A DNA stretch of 58,274 nt from Fibrella aquatilis (GCF_017353255.1 NZ_JAFMYU010000035.1:1-58274), one strand, 5' to 3'. Shown: positions 49,276 through 58,274, numbered from the stretch's first letter. Numbers and translations: made by a program. The notes: generated by a model not told the origin, from the letters alone.

Positions 49276-51672
49276 ATGCTCCGCTCCTATCTTCTGCTTG
49301 CCCTGCGTCAGTTGAGGCGCAACCGGCTTTACTCGGCCCTGAACATCGGTGGTTTAGCCGTGGGGCTGGCCGTCAGTACCTACATTGGCCTCTACGCCTG
49401 GCACGAATTTCACTACGACCAATTTCACCCCACCGCCGACCGTACTTACCGGGTGCTGAGCTATGCCCGATATGGCGACGATGAGATGAACTCCACCAAC
49501 CTGCACGAAGCATTTGGGCGCGAAGCCAACCGCCAGCTGCCCGAAGTGGAGCAACTGGTGCGCTACGCATCGTACCCCCGCCCCACCTGGCTACAGACCG
49601 ACGCCGATCATCGCACCAAGCCTAACGCCCTGCAGTTTGCCGACGCCTCGTTTCTGTCAGTAATGGGCTTCGCGCTCACAAGCGGCGACCCGCGCACAGC
49701 CCTGGCACAGCCGGGCCAGATTGTGCTCACCCGCCCCGTAGCCGACAAGCTCTTCGGGCCGCAAAACCCGGTGGGCAAAACCCTCATTTACGACAAAAAA
49801 TACCCCCTAACCGTCTCCGGCGTTTTCGCCGACCTGCCCACCAACTCCGTCATTCAGTTCGACGCGCTGGTGTCGCTGAGCAGTGTGTCCACCCTGGGCG
49901 ACAACAATAGATTCGTTTGGGAACATGCCGGTTTTCTGGATACCTACCTCGTGCTCCGTCCCGGCACCGACCCCGCCAACACCGCCGCCAAGCTGCTGAC
50001 AATCAATAAAAACCTGAAAGTAGACCACGACAATTCGGCGAAATTTTTGCTTGAACCTCTGCCTTCGCTCCACCTCGACAGCCGACAGGCGGGTAGCACG
50101 GCCCGGCAGGATCTATATACGTTTATTGGCGTAGCCCTGCTTATTCTGGTGCTGGCCATGACCAACTACGTGAGCCTGACCACCGCCCGCGCCGCTCAGC
50201 GTGCCCGTGAGGTGGGGGTGCGCAAAGCCATTGGTGGTCAGCGCCGCGAGTTGATCAGCCAGTTCTACATCGAATCGTTCCTGACTACCACGCTGGCCTT
50301 CGGACTGGCCCTGCTCTTGCTAGTGCTGCTTTTCCACTGGGTGAATACCCAACTCGACATCAGGATGGATGAGCGGGTCTTTCAACAGCCTGTATACTGG
50401 TTGCTGGCCGTGTGTTTGTGGCTGCTCTGCGCTTTGCTGGCAGGAGGCTACCCCGCCCTGATGCTGTCGCGGTTCAGGCCGCAGGAGGCTCTCAAAGGGG
50501 CGCTGTCGCCGGGTACGCGGGGCGTGGGCATGCGCCAGGTGCTCACCACGGGGCAGTTTGCGGCGTCGGCGGGGTTGCTACTGTGCGGCCTGGTCGTCTA
50601 TACTCAGATGCGCTACCTCCAAACCAAACATATTGGCCTGGACCGGGCGCAGGTGGTGGCCATCACTATCGATGCCGACATGGCTCCGCAGTATATGGCC
50701 TTCCGCGATGCCGTGCGCACCTGGGCTGGGGCCGCGCAGGTGGCCGCCACCAATACCCGCCTTTATACCTCCAGCATATCCACTTATTTTCTGACCACCA
50801 AGCGTGACAAGAAACAGCTGCTGGTGAACCAGCTAACCGTTGACGAAGGCTTTTTCAAAACCCTCAATATTGGCTGGAAACTGCCGCCCGTGGGCTGGGG
50901 AAGGCAACCCCTGGCTCACGACATATCGGTGCTCAATGAGCAAACCCTGACCGACGCGGGCGAAACCGTAACCACCCTCCCCCACCCCGACCCGTTTAAC
51001 CCGAATGGTGACGCAGTGCAGGGGGTGGTAGCGAATTTCAACCTATTTGGCCTGCAAAAAAGTCAGACCCCAGCTATGCTCCGCGTGGTAACCGACAGCA
51101 GCCGCGCCGTGGTGGCCGACGGGGGTTATTTGCTGGTGAAACTAGACCCCAAACTAACCGTGCCCGTAGCCCTGGGTAACCTCAAGCTCCTCTACGAACA
51201 GGCGGGCCGGGCAAGCACCAACGCCGCCCCGTTCGATTATTATTTTCTGGACGACGCCTATAACCGGCTGTATGTAAAAGAAACCCGGCTTGCCTCGCTC
51301 GTCAACGGCTTTGCGGGACTTACGCTGCTGGTGGCATGTTTGGGGCTGCTGGGGCTGATTACGTTTACGGTGGAGGCACGCACCAAAGAAATTGGCATCC
51401 GTAAAGTGCTGGGTGCCAGCGTGTCGGGCATTGTGGCGCTGCTCAGCCGCGAGTTTGTCTGGATCGTGGGCGTGGCCGTGCTCGTAGCTACGCCGGTGGC
51501 GTGGTGGGCCATGACCAACTGGCTGGCCAATTTCGCCTACCACATCCGGATCGAGTGGTGGATGATGGGGGCCGTGGCTGGGATTTCGGTCGTGATTGCC
51601 TTACTTACCGTCTCCTTCCAAAGCACCCGCGCCGCCCTGGTGAACCCTGTAAAAAGCTTGCGCAGTGAATAA
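49276..51672 (+). CDS. Duplicated FtsX/MacB-type ABC permease (permease 10)
   Basis: The protein has 798 residues from ATG 49276 (MLRSYLLLALRQLRRNRLYS). The open frame also includes an ATG-less stretch from the TTG at 49237, which overlaps the -12 promoter element and is rejected. Coupling motifs are EVGVRKAIGGQRRELISQF and EIGIRKVLGASVSGIVALL; the tail is NPVKSLRSE. It forms a two-gene operon with permease 11 (17-base gap) under promoter D. No prefix domain and no PadR gene are present here. Confidence 0.93.
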   Translation: MLRSYLLLALRQLRRNRLYSALNIGGLAVGLAVSTYIGLYAWHEFHYDQFHPTADRTYRVLSYARYGDDEMNSTNLHEAFGREANRQLPEVEQLVRYASYPRPTWLQTDADHRTKPNALQFADASFLSVMGFALTSGDPRTALAQPGQIVLTRPVADKLFGPQNPVGKTLIYDKKYPLTVSGVFADLPTNSVIQFDALVSLSSVSTLGDNNRFVWEHAGFLDTYLVLRPGTDPANTAAKLLTINKNLKVDHDNSAKFLLEPLPSLHLDSRQAGSTARQDLYTFIGVALLILVLAMTNYVSLTTARAAQRAREVGVRKAIGGQRRELISQFYIESFLTTTLAFGLALLLLVLLFHWVNTQLDIRMDERVFQQPVYWLLAVCLWLLCALLAGGYPALMLSRFRPQEALKGALSPGTRGVGMRQVLTTGQFAASAGLLLCGLVVYTQMRYLQTKHIGLDRAQVVAITIDADMAPQYMAFRDAVRTWAGAAQVAATNTRLYTSSISTYFLTTKRDKKQLLVNQLTVDEGFFKTLNIGWKLPPVGWGRQPLAHDISVLNEQTLTDAGETVTTLPHPDPFNPNGDAVQGVVANFNLFGLQKSQTPAMLRVVTDSSRAVVADGGYLLVKLDPKLTVPVALGNLKLLYEQAGRASTNAAPFDYYFLDDAYNRLYVKETRLASLVNGFAGLTLLVACLGLLGLITFTVEARTKEIGIRKVLGASVSGIVALLSREFVWIVGVAVLVATPVAWWAMTNWLANFAYHIRIEWWMMGAVAGISVVIALLTVSFQSTRAALVNPVKSLRSE

Positions 51673-51689
51673 AAACTACAAACCGCCCC

Positions 51690-54140
51690 ATGTTCCGCCA
51701 CTACCTCACAATTAGCCTCCGCAACCTTCGGAAGAACCGCATCTTCACCGCCATCAACATCGTAGGGCTGGGCCTGGGCATTGCCACCTTTGGCCTGCTG
51801 TGGGAATATGTAGCCTTTGAGCGGAGCGTGAACCAGTTTCACGACAACAAGGCCAATACTTACCGTATGCTGTTTGAAACTCCCGGTGGCCAAACCAACG
51901 AATACACCCCGGCTGGCCTCATCGCCGATGCCAAACCGGTTTTTGGCGAGGTGCAGGCCGCCTGCCGGATCTTTTCGAGCGGGGCACAGGGCATTGTCAG
52001 CATCACCGGCCCTGACGGCACAGCGCAGGCGTTTCGGGAAGACGACGTGGCTTTTGTCGATGCTTCTTTTTTCCGGGTGTTCACCTTTCCCCTGCGTAGC
52101 GGGTCGGCGGCGGGGCTGGCCCGGCCGGGCGTAGTTTACCTGTCGGAAAAGGCCGAAAAAAAATACTTTGGTGAACAGCCTGCACTGGGTAAACTACTGA
52201 CTCTCAATGGGCAGTTTGGCTCTCTGCTTTTTACCGTAGGTGGTGTTTATATCAACATGCCTGCTAACTCAGACCTGCAATACGACCTGCTGATGTCGCT
52301 GCAAACGCTGGCTATTCCAGCCAACCTAAATGGCAACACCTGGGCCGAACTGACATCTTACGGCAACAATTTTCTGGCCTCGTACCTGCTGCTCTCGCCC
52401 ACGGCCAATGTGGCAGCGCTCGATAAAAAGCTGACGGCCTTCTACCACCAGAAAAAGCCCGACGAAACCCAGACCAGCATACGCCTGCAACCGCTTACCA
52501 ACCAACACCTGGGTGCCTCGCTCAACGACCCACTGATGACTACCGGCAGCCTGCGGTTTGTGTATTTACTGAGCGGTTTGGCCCTGCTTATTGTGCTCAT
52601 TGCCTGGCTCAACTACGTGAATCTCAGTACCGCCACGGCCCTGCAACGCGCCAAAGAAGTGGGTGTACGCAAGGTAGTAGGGGCCACCAACGGCCAGTTG
52701 GCAGGGCAGCTCCTGGGCGAATCGGTACTCATCAATGCGCTGGGACTGGCGCTTGGGTTGCTGCTGCTAACTTTGTTTCAGCCTGCACTCAACACGTTTA
52801 TTAACAAAGAGTTGTCACTGGGCATGTTGCTGGCGGGGCAATCGGGACAGGCGGGTTTCTGGCTGGTGGGGCTGCTGGCGCTGGTGGCGGGTGCCATGCT
52901 GTCGGGGGGGTATGTGGCCTTTGCCATGACCCGCACCCGCGCTGCCGAGGTGGTGCGGGTAGGCGTAGCCAAAACGGGCCGGGGGGCGTGGCTGCGGCAG
53001 GGGCTGGTGGTGGTGCAGTTTGGTATTGCCGTAGCGCTGGTGGTGGTCACAATGGTGATGTACCGGCAACTGCACTTTCTGCAAAACAGGCCCCTGGGTA
53101 TGCGTACGGCCCAGCTAGTGACCATCGAAGGGCCTTCTATCGGTAAAAGTCAGCCCGACTTCAGAAGTAGGGTGGCGAATTTCAAGCAGCAAGTGGCGGC
53201 GCTGTCGTACGTGCAAACCTGGTGTGACGCAGGTAACGTGCCGGGCCGGTGGTACAACTTCAGCGGCAACGGCATTACCCGGCAGACACCCCGCCCCGGC
53301 GACGAACAGAAGAATTACAATGTGCTCTTCATCGACGAGCGGTATTTGCCTACGTTCAGCATTGGTCTGGCGGCAGGGCAAAATTTCACACACGCCATGG
53401 CCGAACGCGGCTACGATAAAGGTGGAGCCGTGCTAATTAACGAAAAGGCCGCCCTGGCGCTGGGGTTTAACTCGGCCAAAGAAGCCGTGGGGCAGGTGGT
53501 GAAATGGGGGTCAGACTATGAAGTGGTGGGGGTGGTGAGCAACTACCGGCACCAGTCGCCCAAAGTGGCCATCGAGCCGGTGGTATTTTTCCCGCGAGTC
53601 AACAACGGTATGATCACCCTCCGCCTCACGCCCGACAACATGCCCCAGAAGCTGGCCGAACTGGAAAAACTATACAAAGCCAGCTACCCCGGCAATCCCT
53701 TCGATTATTTCTTTGTCGACGAAAAATACAACGAGCAGTACCGCACCGAGCAGCAGTATGGGCAGTTGTTTGGCGCTGCCGCTGGTCTGGCCATCTTCAT
53801 TGCCTGCCTGGGTTTGTTTGGCCTAGCCACGTTTATGGCGCAGCAACGCACCAAAGAAATCGGCATTCGTAAAGTGCTGGGTGCCAGCGTAGCGAGCATT
53901 GCAACACTGCTTAGCAGAGACTTCCTGAAACTGGTGGGCGTGGCATTTTTGCTGGCCTCGCCGCTAGCCTGGTGGGGCATGACCCGCTGGCTCCAGAACT
54001 TCGCCGACAAAACCCCGCTCGACTGGTGGCTGTTTGCCGGAGCCGGACTACTGGCGGCGCTAATTGCCTTGCTCACGGTCTCATTCCAGAGCATCCGCGC
54101 CGCCCTCTCCGACCCCGTCAAGAGCCTGCGTAGCGAGTAA
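51690..54140 (+). CDS. Duplicated FtsX/MacB-type ABC permease (permease 11)
   Basis: At 816 residues it starts MFRHYLTISLRNLRKNRIFT. Coupling motifs are EVGVRKVVGATNGQLAGQL and EIGIRKVLGASVASIATLL; the tail is SDPVKSLRSE. The first core differs from permease 10, so the pair may form a heterodimer. It is the last permease of the window, and no ATPase gene follows. Confidence 0.93.
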   Translation: MFRHYLTISLRNLRKNRIFTAINIVGLGLGIATFGLLWEYVAFERSVNQFHDNKANTYRMLFETPGGQTNEYTPAGLIADAKPVFGEVQAACRIFSSGAQGIVSITGPDGTAQAFREDDVAFVDASFFRVFTFPLRSGSAAGLARPGVVYLSEKAEKKYFGEQPALGKLLTLNGQFGSLLFTVGGVYINMPANSDLQYDLLMSLQTLAIPANLNGNTWAELTSYGNNFLASYLLLSPTANVAALDKKLTAFYHQKKPDETQTSIRLQPLTNQHLGASLNDPLMTTGSLRFVYLLSGLALLIVLIAWLNYVNLSTATALQRAKEVGVRKVVGATNGQLAGQLLGESVLINALGLALGLLLLTLFQPALNTFINKELSLGMLLAGQSGQAGFWLVGLLALVAGAMLSGGYVAFAMTRTRAAEVVRVGVAKTGRGAWLRQGLVVVQFGIAVALVVVTMVMYRQLHFLQNRPLGMRTAQLVTIEGPSIGKSQPDFRSRVANFKQQVAALSYVQTWCDAGNVPGRWYNFSGNGITRQTPRPGDEQKNYNVLFIDERYLPTFSIGLAAGQNFTHAMAERGYDKGGAVLINEKAALALGFNSAKEAVGQVVKWGSDYEVVGVVSNYRHQSPKVAIEPVVFFPRVNNGMITLRLTPDNMPQKLAELEKLYKASYPGNPFDYFFVDEKYNEQYRTEQQYGQLFGAAAGLAIFIACLGLFGLATFMAQQRTKEIGIRKVLGASVASIATLLSRDFLKLVGVAFLLASPLAWWGMTRWLQNFADKTPLDWWLFAGAGLLAALIALLTVSFQSIRAALSDPVKSLRSE

Positions 54141-54247
54141 AAAGGCCGCACCAGCACACTGGTCGGCAACACTACCGCCCTAGGTTAAAACTTTTGGCCC
54201 GTTTTTTGACGTGGTCGTTTCGAGGCGCACCCATACCTCGACAACCC

Positions 54248-55690
54248 ATGAAATCGACGCTATTTTTTGCTGCCCTATTGCTGGGCGTTGCCACTGCCGT
54301 TTCGGCCCAAACCGTGCCCACTGAAGGGTATCGAATTGAGGGGCGCATTCGGGGTCTGCGCGACACCACGGCCGTATTGGCCCACTATTTCGGCCATAGC
54401 CAATACATCCCCAAAGACACCGCCCGCATTGATGGTGCCGGACGATTTGTCTTTTCGGGCAAAAGCCTGCCCGGTGGCCTATATATGGTAATTGGCCCCA
54501 AAAACAAACGGCTGGAACTCATTCTCTTTGGCGACTCGGCTGCGACCGACAAGCCGTTGGTCATGCCCCGGTTTTCGTTCGAGACCGACACCACATCGCT
54601 AGTGGCCAAGATGACCGTGAGTGGATCGCCGGATAACGAGGCGTTTTATGCTTATCAGCAACAGATGCTCACGTTTGGCAACGAAGCGCAGGGCATTGAG
54701 TTGCAAATGCGTTTTCGTAGTGACCAGGTGAGTAAGATTAGTCTACGTCGCGAAATGACTGAGCTTCAGCGTAAAGCGCGTATTTATCAGCAGCAGTTTC
54801 TGGTAAAAAACAGCACACCGGTCGTGAGCAAACTCCTGAGCATGATGGGCGACCCTACGGTGCCTGCCGCCCCCAAAAAGGCCAATGGCAAGGTCGACTC
54901 GACGTTTCAGTACCGATATTACAAGGCGCATTACTGGGATAACATCGACTTCGGCGACGAGCGATTAGTACGCACGCCCATCTTTCAACGTAAGATTGAC
55001 CGCTACTTGCAAGAGCTAACCGCGCCCGTGGTCGATTCGCTCATTACCAGCGCCGATTTGATTGTGAACAAGGCTCGCGCCAACCGCGAAGTGCTTTCCT
55101 ATGCCATCTGGTACATCACAAGTCAATATGAACGGCCCCGCCTGATGGGCACCGACGGACTGTTTGTCCACATGGCCGAAAACTATTACCTCTCCGGCGT
55201 GATGCCGGCTGCCGACCCCGCCACTGTCGACAACATCAGGAAGCGGGTAGAGACGATCAAACCGCTGCTGATAGGCAAGTCGTTTCCAGCATTGGCGGTG
55301 AGCGATACACTTCGCCAACCCATTGACTTAAAGCAAGTTAACGCAGATTATACAGTGCTGTTTTTCTACGACCCTACCTGTACGCACTGCCGCGCCTCTA
55401 TACCCACGCTGGCCCAATTTGCGCAGGATTCGACGGCCAAAGGCGTTCAGTTTTGCGCCATCGCCGTTGACAACAGCCCCGATGCCTGGCAGAAATTCAT
55501 CCGTGAATTTGGCATTCAGCGGTGGGTCAATGGCTACGATTTCACCTTCCGCACCGACTACCGGCGGCAATATGACGTGATCAAAACACCGACCGTATAT
55601 GTACTTGATAAGGACCGTACGATCATTGCCCGTGCTCTGCCCGCCGAGCAGGTTGCCGACTTTATTCAGTTTCGGCGGCGAAAAAAATAA
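54248..55690 (+). CDS. TlpA-like thiol-disulphide reductase with DUF4369-type N terminus
   Basis: The protein has 480 residues from ATG 54248, which gives the signal MKSTLFFAALLLGVATAVSA; the longer frame from 54194 does not. The N-terminal domain (about 25-130, YRIEGRIRGLRDTTAVLAHY) resembles DUF4369. A helical middle follows. The C-terminal thioredoxin domain (about 350-478) has VLFFYDPTCTHCRASIPTL, with Cys378 and Cys381 as the redox pair, and the cis-Pro region VIKTPTVYVLDKD. It should reduce or isomerise disulphides in the periplasm. Its GC content matches the neighbours, unlike the TlpA-like gene at 19083. Confidence 0.9.
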   Translation: MKSTLFFAALLLGVATAVSAQTVPTEGYRIEGRIRGLRDTTAVLAHYFGHSQYIPKDTARIDGAGRFVFSGKSLPGGLYMVIGPKNKRLELILFGDSAATDKPLVMPRFSFETDTTSLVAKMTVSGSPDNEAFYAYQQQMLTFGNEAQGIELQMRFRSDQVSKISLRREMTELQRKARIYQQQFLVKNSTPVVSKLLSMMGDPTVPAAPKKANGKVDSTFQYRYYKAHYWDNIDFGDERLVRTPIFQRKIDRYLQELTAPVVDSLITSADLIVNKARANREVLSYAIWYITSQYERPRLMGTDGLFVHMAENYYLSGVMPAADPATVDNIRKRVETIKPLLIGKSFPALAVSDTLRQPIDLKQVNADYTVLFFYDPTCTHCRASIPTLAQFAQDSTAKGVQFCAIAVDNSPDAWQKFIREFGIQRWVNGYDFTFRTDYRRQYDVIKTPTVYVLDKDRTIIARALPAEQVADFIQFRRRKK

Positions 55691-55732
55691 GCTATTTTAC
55701 TAAATACAAGACAAGTAGCGTCAACGATTTGT

Positions 55733-55740
55733 TACGTTTG
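55733..55740 (+). promoter_or_regulatory. TACGTTTG, -7-type element of the response regulator gene
   Basis: The sequence is an exact match to TAnnTTTG and ends only four bases before the ATG, so transcription would start at or very near the start codon (leaderless mRNA). No TTTG at the usual upstream distance was found, so this is tentative. Confidence 0.4.
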
Positions 55741-55744
55741 CGGT

Positions 55745-56365
55745 ATGCAAATAAAACTGCTAATTGTTGATGACAACCAGATGTTCGCCGAGGGCATCTG
55801 GACGTTGCTCGAAGATACCACCGACTACGAAGTGTTGGAGGTACTACATAGCGGGCAGGATGTACTGGAATTTCTGGACCACACCCCCGCCGATGTCTTA
55901 TTGTTTGATATCGATCTGCCTGATTCATCTGGCTTCGAAATAACTCGGCTCGTACGAAGGCAACATCCTGGTACTCAGGTGTTAGCTATTTCGTCTCAAG
56001 ATGACAGGCTGACGATTGAACAGATGTTACAGGCCGGTGCGCTGGGCTATTGCCTGAAAAGCGATGGCCGCGACGAGCTATTTTCGGCTATTCAGACTGT
56101 AGCGGGCGGTAAGCCCTATCTGCCTGCTGCGTATTTGGCCATGCGCCAGAAACAGAAGGCCCAGGCCGCAGCCAGTCCGTTGTCGGGCCGGGAAGTAGAC
56201 GTGGTGCGGCTCATCAGCGAAGGCATGACCATCAGCCAGATCTCAGAAAAGCTGGCCATCACCGAACGAGCCGTGGAGACCCTGCGCAAGAGCATCTACA
56301 AAAAAGTGGGTCCGCAGAGCAACATCGAACTCGCCCGCTTCGTCCAGAAATACCATCCTTTGTAG
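55745..56365 (+). CDS. NarL/FixJ-type response regulator
   Basis: The 206-residue protein has a receiver domain (about 1-120): LLIVDDNQMF holds the acidic pair, LLFDIDLPDSSG holds the predicted phosphoacceptor Asp55, and GYCLKSDGRDELF the conserved Lys. A LuxR-type helix-turn-helix follows (about 142-203, LSGREVDVVRLISEGMTISQ, ERAVETLRKSIYKKVG). No histidine kinase is in the window. It lacks an AAA+ domain, so it cannot be the sigma-54 activator inferred for the permeases. CsgD of enterobacteria is also a LuxR-type regulator, but a link to the curli locus is only a guess. Confidence 0.92.
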   Translation: MQIKLLIVDDNQMFAEGIWTLLEDTTDYEVLEVLHSGQDVLEFLDHTPADVLLFDIDLPDSSGFEITRLVRRQHPGTQVLAISSQDDRLTIEQMLQAGALGYCLKSDGRDELFSAIQTVAGGKPYLPAAYLAMRQKQKAQAAASPLSGREVDVVRLISEGMTISQISEKLAITERAVETLRKSIYKKVGPQSNIELARFVQKYHPL

Positions 56366-56390
56366 CGAATGACTATCCAATAACCAATGC

Positions 56391-57662
56391 CTAATGACCA
56401 GCCACCCGTGACCCTACTGGCTGGAGTTTGGCGCATTGATCAGCGTATTGGGCTGTGCTGGCCAAGCCGCGTATCAGGGCGTAGCAACCTTCGTCGGTGA
56501 TGGCTTTGAATGAGCTAGTAGGCTGATTCTTAGCGGTTAACGCCATATGCCAGGCCTGATGCTCGTGGTCGGGAAACTGATTGAGGGCGAAGTCGGCAAT
56601 GCGTTTAAGCCAGCGTGGGGCGTCGGGGTGGCGGGTGTGCAGGTAGCCATTGGCCAGTGCTGCCAACGCCAGCGCGTGTACCGATGCCAGCCGATGATCG
56701 GCCCCGGCGAAGGTCATGGGCAGGTCTTTCCAGTCTACCCATTGCACCAGTCCCTGTATTGCGCTATCTGGCACCACGGTCCGTGTTATATCTCGTCCGG
56801 TCTGATTATCGGTGGGTCCCTGCCACGCCCATTGGCATTGGCGGAGGCATTCGGTCATGGCTTGGAGTGTCAGTTTCCGGTTGCCGAGCATAACGCCCAC
56901 GTCTACCAGCAGATCCGTAGCTTCCATGGTCAGGCCTGTACTTACGCGCCGGCCTTCGGGCGTGTGGCTGAAGGCCCCGCCGGGCAGCACCCATTCGCGC
57001 AGGATATCCTGCCGTTTGTCAACAAATTCATTCAGGATTTCGTCGAGCAGGGGTTCGGTGGCTTCTTTCCAGTCGGGGAGGCTGAAGAGCGGGCGGACGT
57101 CAACCAGGGCTCGAAGCAGGGCTACCGGGCCGCTCAGGTGGCGTAAGGTTATTGGCCCCGTGGTGGCTGCCAGGGCCTTTTCGCGGCTGGTTTGGTAATG
57201 CCGCAGGGCTACGTGCAGCGTTTGCTTGGCCAGCATTGCCCATTGGTCGTCGGCGGTGGCCAGGTGCATTTGGGCGTAGGCCGAAGCCACGCGGGCACCC
57301 GTCAGCGGGTCGTGGGTGATGGGGCCGTGGGTGGGGGCAGCGGGTCGGCCCATGCGGTCGAGACGGGTGTAGCAGGCCATGCGGTCGGTATGAGCAAACT
57401 GCGCCAGAAAATCGGCCCCGTGCTGCGCATGGTCGAGCCAGTCGGGATCGGCCCCCAGGGTAGTGTAGAGATAGGCAAAAGCCCAGACCTGCTCGGCCTG
57501 CCGGGCCACCTGCTTATCGGCTTCGATGGCCTGACCAGTGGCGGTAAGGAGGTCAAAATAGCCCCCGCCGATACCATCGCAGGCATATCGCAGCCAGAAC
57601 GGAACCAGATCATGCACCAGCGCCTGCTGGCAATCGGCTGCTATTTTGTGGAAATCGAGCAA
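56391..57662 (-). CDS. N-acylglucosamine 2-epimerase (AGE)-family protein
   Basis: The 423-residue protein is an (alpha/alpha)6-barrel type. It begins ALVHDLVPFWLRYACDGIGG, followed by GYFDLLTATG, and has an ARQAEQVWAFAYLYTTLG helix and a YTRLDRMGRPAAP stretch typical of the AGE family, then a VALLRALVDVRPLFSLPDWK segment and a C-terminal MTFAGADHRLASVHALAL. Members isomerise sugars such as N-acylglucosamine or cellobiose at C2; the substrate cannot be told from this sequence. The frame starts at TTG 57662, with no in-frame ATG nearby. It is soluble and unrelated to the permeases. Confidence 0.82.
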   Translation of the reverse strand: MLDFHKIAADCQQALVHDLVPFWLRYACDGIGGGYFDLLTATGQAIEADKQVARQAEQVWAFAYLYTTLGADPDWLDHAQHGADFLAQFAHTDRMACYTRLDRMGRPAAPTHGPITHDPLTGARVASAYAQMHLATADDQWAMLAKQTLHVALRHYQTSREKALAATTGPITLRHLSGPVALLRALVDVRPLFSLPDWKEATEPLLDEILNEFVDKRQDILREWVLPGGAFSHTPEGRRVSTGLTMEATDLLVDVGVMLGNRKLTLQAMTECLRQCQWAWQGPTDNQTGRDITRTVVPDSAIQGLVQWVDWKDLPMTFAGADHRLASVHALALAALANGYLHTRHPDAPRWLKRIADFALNQFPDHEHQAWHMALTAKNQPTSSFKAITDEGCYALIRGLASTAQYADQCAKLQPVGSRVAGH

Positions 57663-57678
57663 AGGGGAGGAAGGAGTT

Positions 57679-57798
57679 TACGGTTTAGAGTTTTCAGTTT
57701 GGAGTTTTCAGTTGCGGTCCGGCGATCCGGCTGACGCGCCTGTACTCTCGGCGGACCGGTCAGCCAACCGAGAACTCTAAACTGAAAACTCTAAACTG
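57679..57798. repeat. Imperfect inverted repeat between epimerase and antitoxin genes
   Basis: GTTTAGAGTTTTCAGTTT near 57682-57700 is matched in reverse near 57780-57797 (AAACTGAAAACTCTAAAC). GC-rich words (GGTCCGGCGATCC, GGCTGAC, GGTCAGCC) lie inside. It has the same plan as the 33646-33765 repeat, AT-rich outer arms and a GC-rich inner part, but is more degraded. Confidence 0.6.
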
Positions 57799-57800
57799 TT

Positions 57801-58190
57801 TTACGCTTTTTTTAAAATAAACTCCGGGCTGATGTCGAGGCGTTCGTAGAGTTTTTTGGCGAGGTCGATGGTGATTCGACGCTTGCCGTTCATGAACTCT
57901 GAGAAACGGGCGGCAGAAATATCCAGAAAGGTAGCCATGTCTTTTTGCTTCATCTGGCGTTCGGCCATTTTCACCTGGATCATGCCCGGCAGCGTTTCTG
58001 GCACCCGAATGGGCATCAGCGGAATACTGTCTTCAAAGGCTTCGGCCATCAGCGATAGCCGTTGCAACTCGTCGGCTTCGGCTTGTGTAAGCAGATCGAA
58101 GCTGCCATGTTGAGTTACCCGTTGCAGGTAGGTCTCTATTTCGGCCATAACCGCTTTATAGTCAGCCTGATTACTAATCGTTGTCAACAT
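57801..58190 (-). CDS. HigA-type helix-turn-helix antitoxin
   Basis: The 129-residue protein has an N-terminal part (SNQADYKAVMAEIETYLQRV) typical of HigA relatives. A C-terminal Xre-type helix-turn-helix follows (about 75-125): MKQKDMATFLDISAARFSEF, NGKRRITIDLAKKLYERL, DISPEFIL. HigA binds and neutralises a HigB RNase toxin and represses the pair. The toxin gene would lie upstream, beyond the right edge of the window on the minus strand, so the pair cannot be confirmed. Confidence 0.8.
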   Translation of the reverse strand: MLTTISNQADYKAVMAEIETYLQRVTQHGSFDLLTQAEADELQRLSLMAEAFEDSIPLMPIRVPETLPGMIQVKMAERQMKQKDMATFLDISAARFSEFMNGKRRITIDLAKKLYERLDISPEFILKKA

Positions 58191-58221
58191 AATTCTTATC
58201 AGATTGTGCTACACTAAACGA

Positions 58222-58265
58222 CTATGGACTGGAAGTCCATAGGTTTAACGACGAATGGAATTCGT
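58222..58265. repeat. Two adjacent palindromes with GGA loops
   Basis: CTATGGACT-GGA-AGTCCATAG (58222-58242) is followed after eight bases by ACGAAT-GGA-ATTCGT (58251-58265). Both stems are perfect and both loops are GGA. They lie upstream of the HigA-type gene and could be a repressor operator or a dispersed REP-like element. Confidence 0.6.
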
Positions 58266-58274
58266 GGTCTCATC

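Noticed and set aside
55745-56365. The response regulator as activator of the sigma-54 promoters
   Set aside because: It has a LuxR-type output domain and no AAA+ domain.
1-58274. tRNA, rRNA, origin or prophage genes
   Set aside because: None of the expected sequences or gene families were seen on either strand.

Overview
The window looks like chromosome of a GC-rich Bacteroidota bacterium of the Cytophagales, most like the Spirosoma/Fibrella group. This rests on family content (duplicated FtsX/MacB permeases ending in NPVKSLRSE, very large curlin-repeat proteins with CsgE/F/G, Uma2 proteins, TlpA-like thioredoxin lipoprotein-type reductases) and on base composition. It was read by eye, without a database search.

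Layout. 1-588: the end of a GIN-domain (DUF2807) surface protein. 662-16605: five duplicated permeases, two PadR regulators, a BrkB/YihY membrane protein and an Uma2 gene. 16620-21632: a broken Uma2 gene, an S41 peptidase, an AT-rich TlpA-like gene flanked by two copies of the peptidase 3' end, and a secreted protein of unknown function. 21881-32456: four more permeases, a 97-residue protein and another Uma2 gene. 32584-33645: a PA14-OmpA envelope protein. 33773-48814: a minus-strand curli locus of five curlin-type secreted proteins (four giant), a CsgB-like minor subunit, CsgE, CsgF, an extended CsgG and a beta-propeller lipoprotein. 49276-54140: two more permeases. 54248-58190: a TlpA-like reductase, a NarL-type response regulator, an AGE-family epimerase and a HigA-type antitoxin.

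Two systems dominate. The first is eleven orphan permeases (about 800 or 880 residues, two MacB core plus two FtsX halves) with no ATPase gene in the window. Four of their transcription units share one unusual promoter design: a TGTCC-N6-GGACA palindrome with an extra half site, usually a strong hairpin, then a sigma-54-type TGGC-N7-TTG(A/C) promoter 68-81 bases downstream. This suggests one enhancer-binding-protein regulon. Two other permeases and one secreted protein use a different shared promoter, TTAAC-N21-23-TACCTTTC. PadR genes precede the permeases that carry an N-terminal prefix domain, as in the ADOP (duplicated orphan permease) systems known from Acidobacteria.

The second is the curli export locus. 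Two of its giant curlin genes are almost identical over their first 1,298 bases, which points to recent duplication or gene conversion. Recombination traces elsewhere (a permease 3' remnant, a duplicated peptidase 3' end, tandem permease paralogues) show that the region is being reshaped by homologous recombination. Large intergenic inverted repeats separate several convergent genes.
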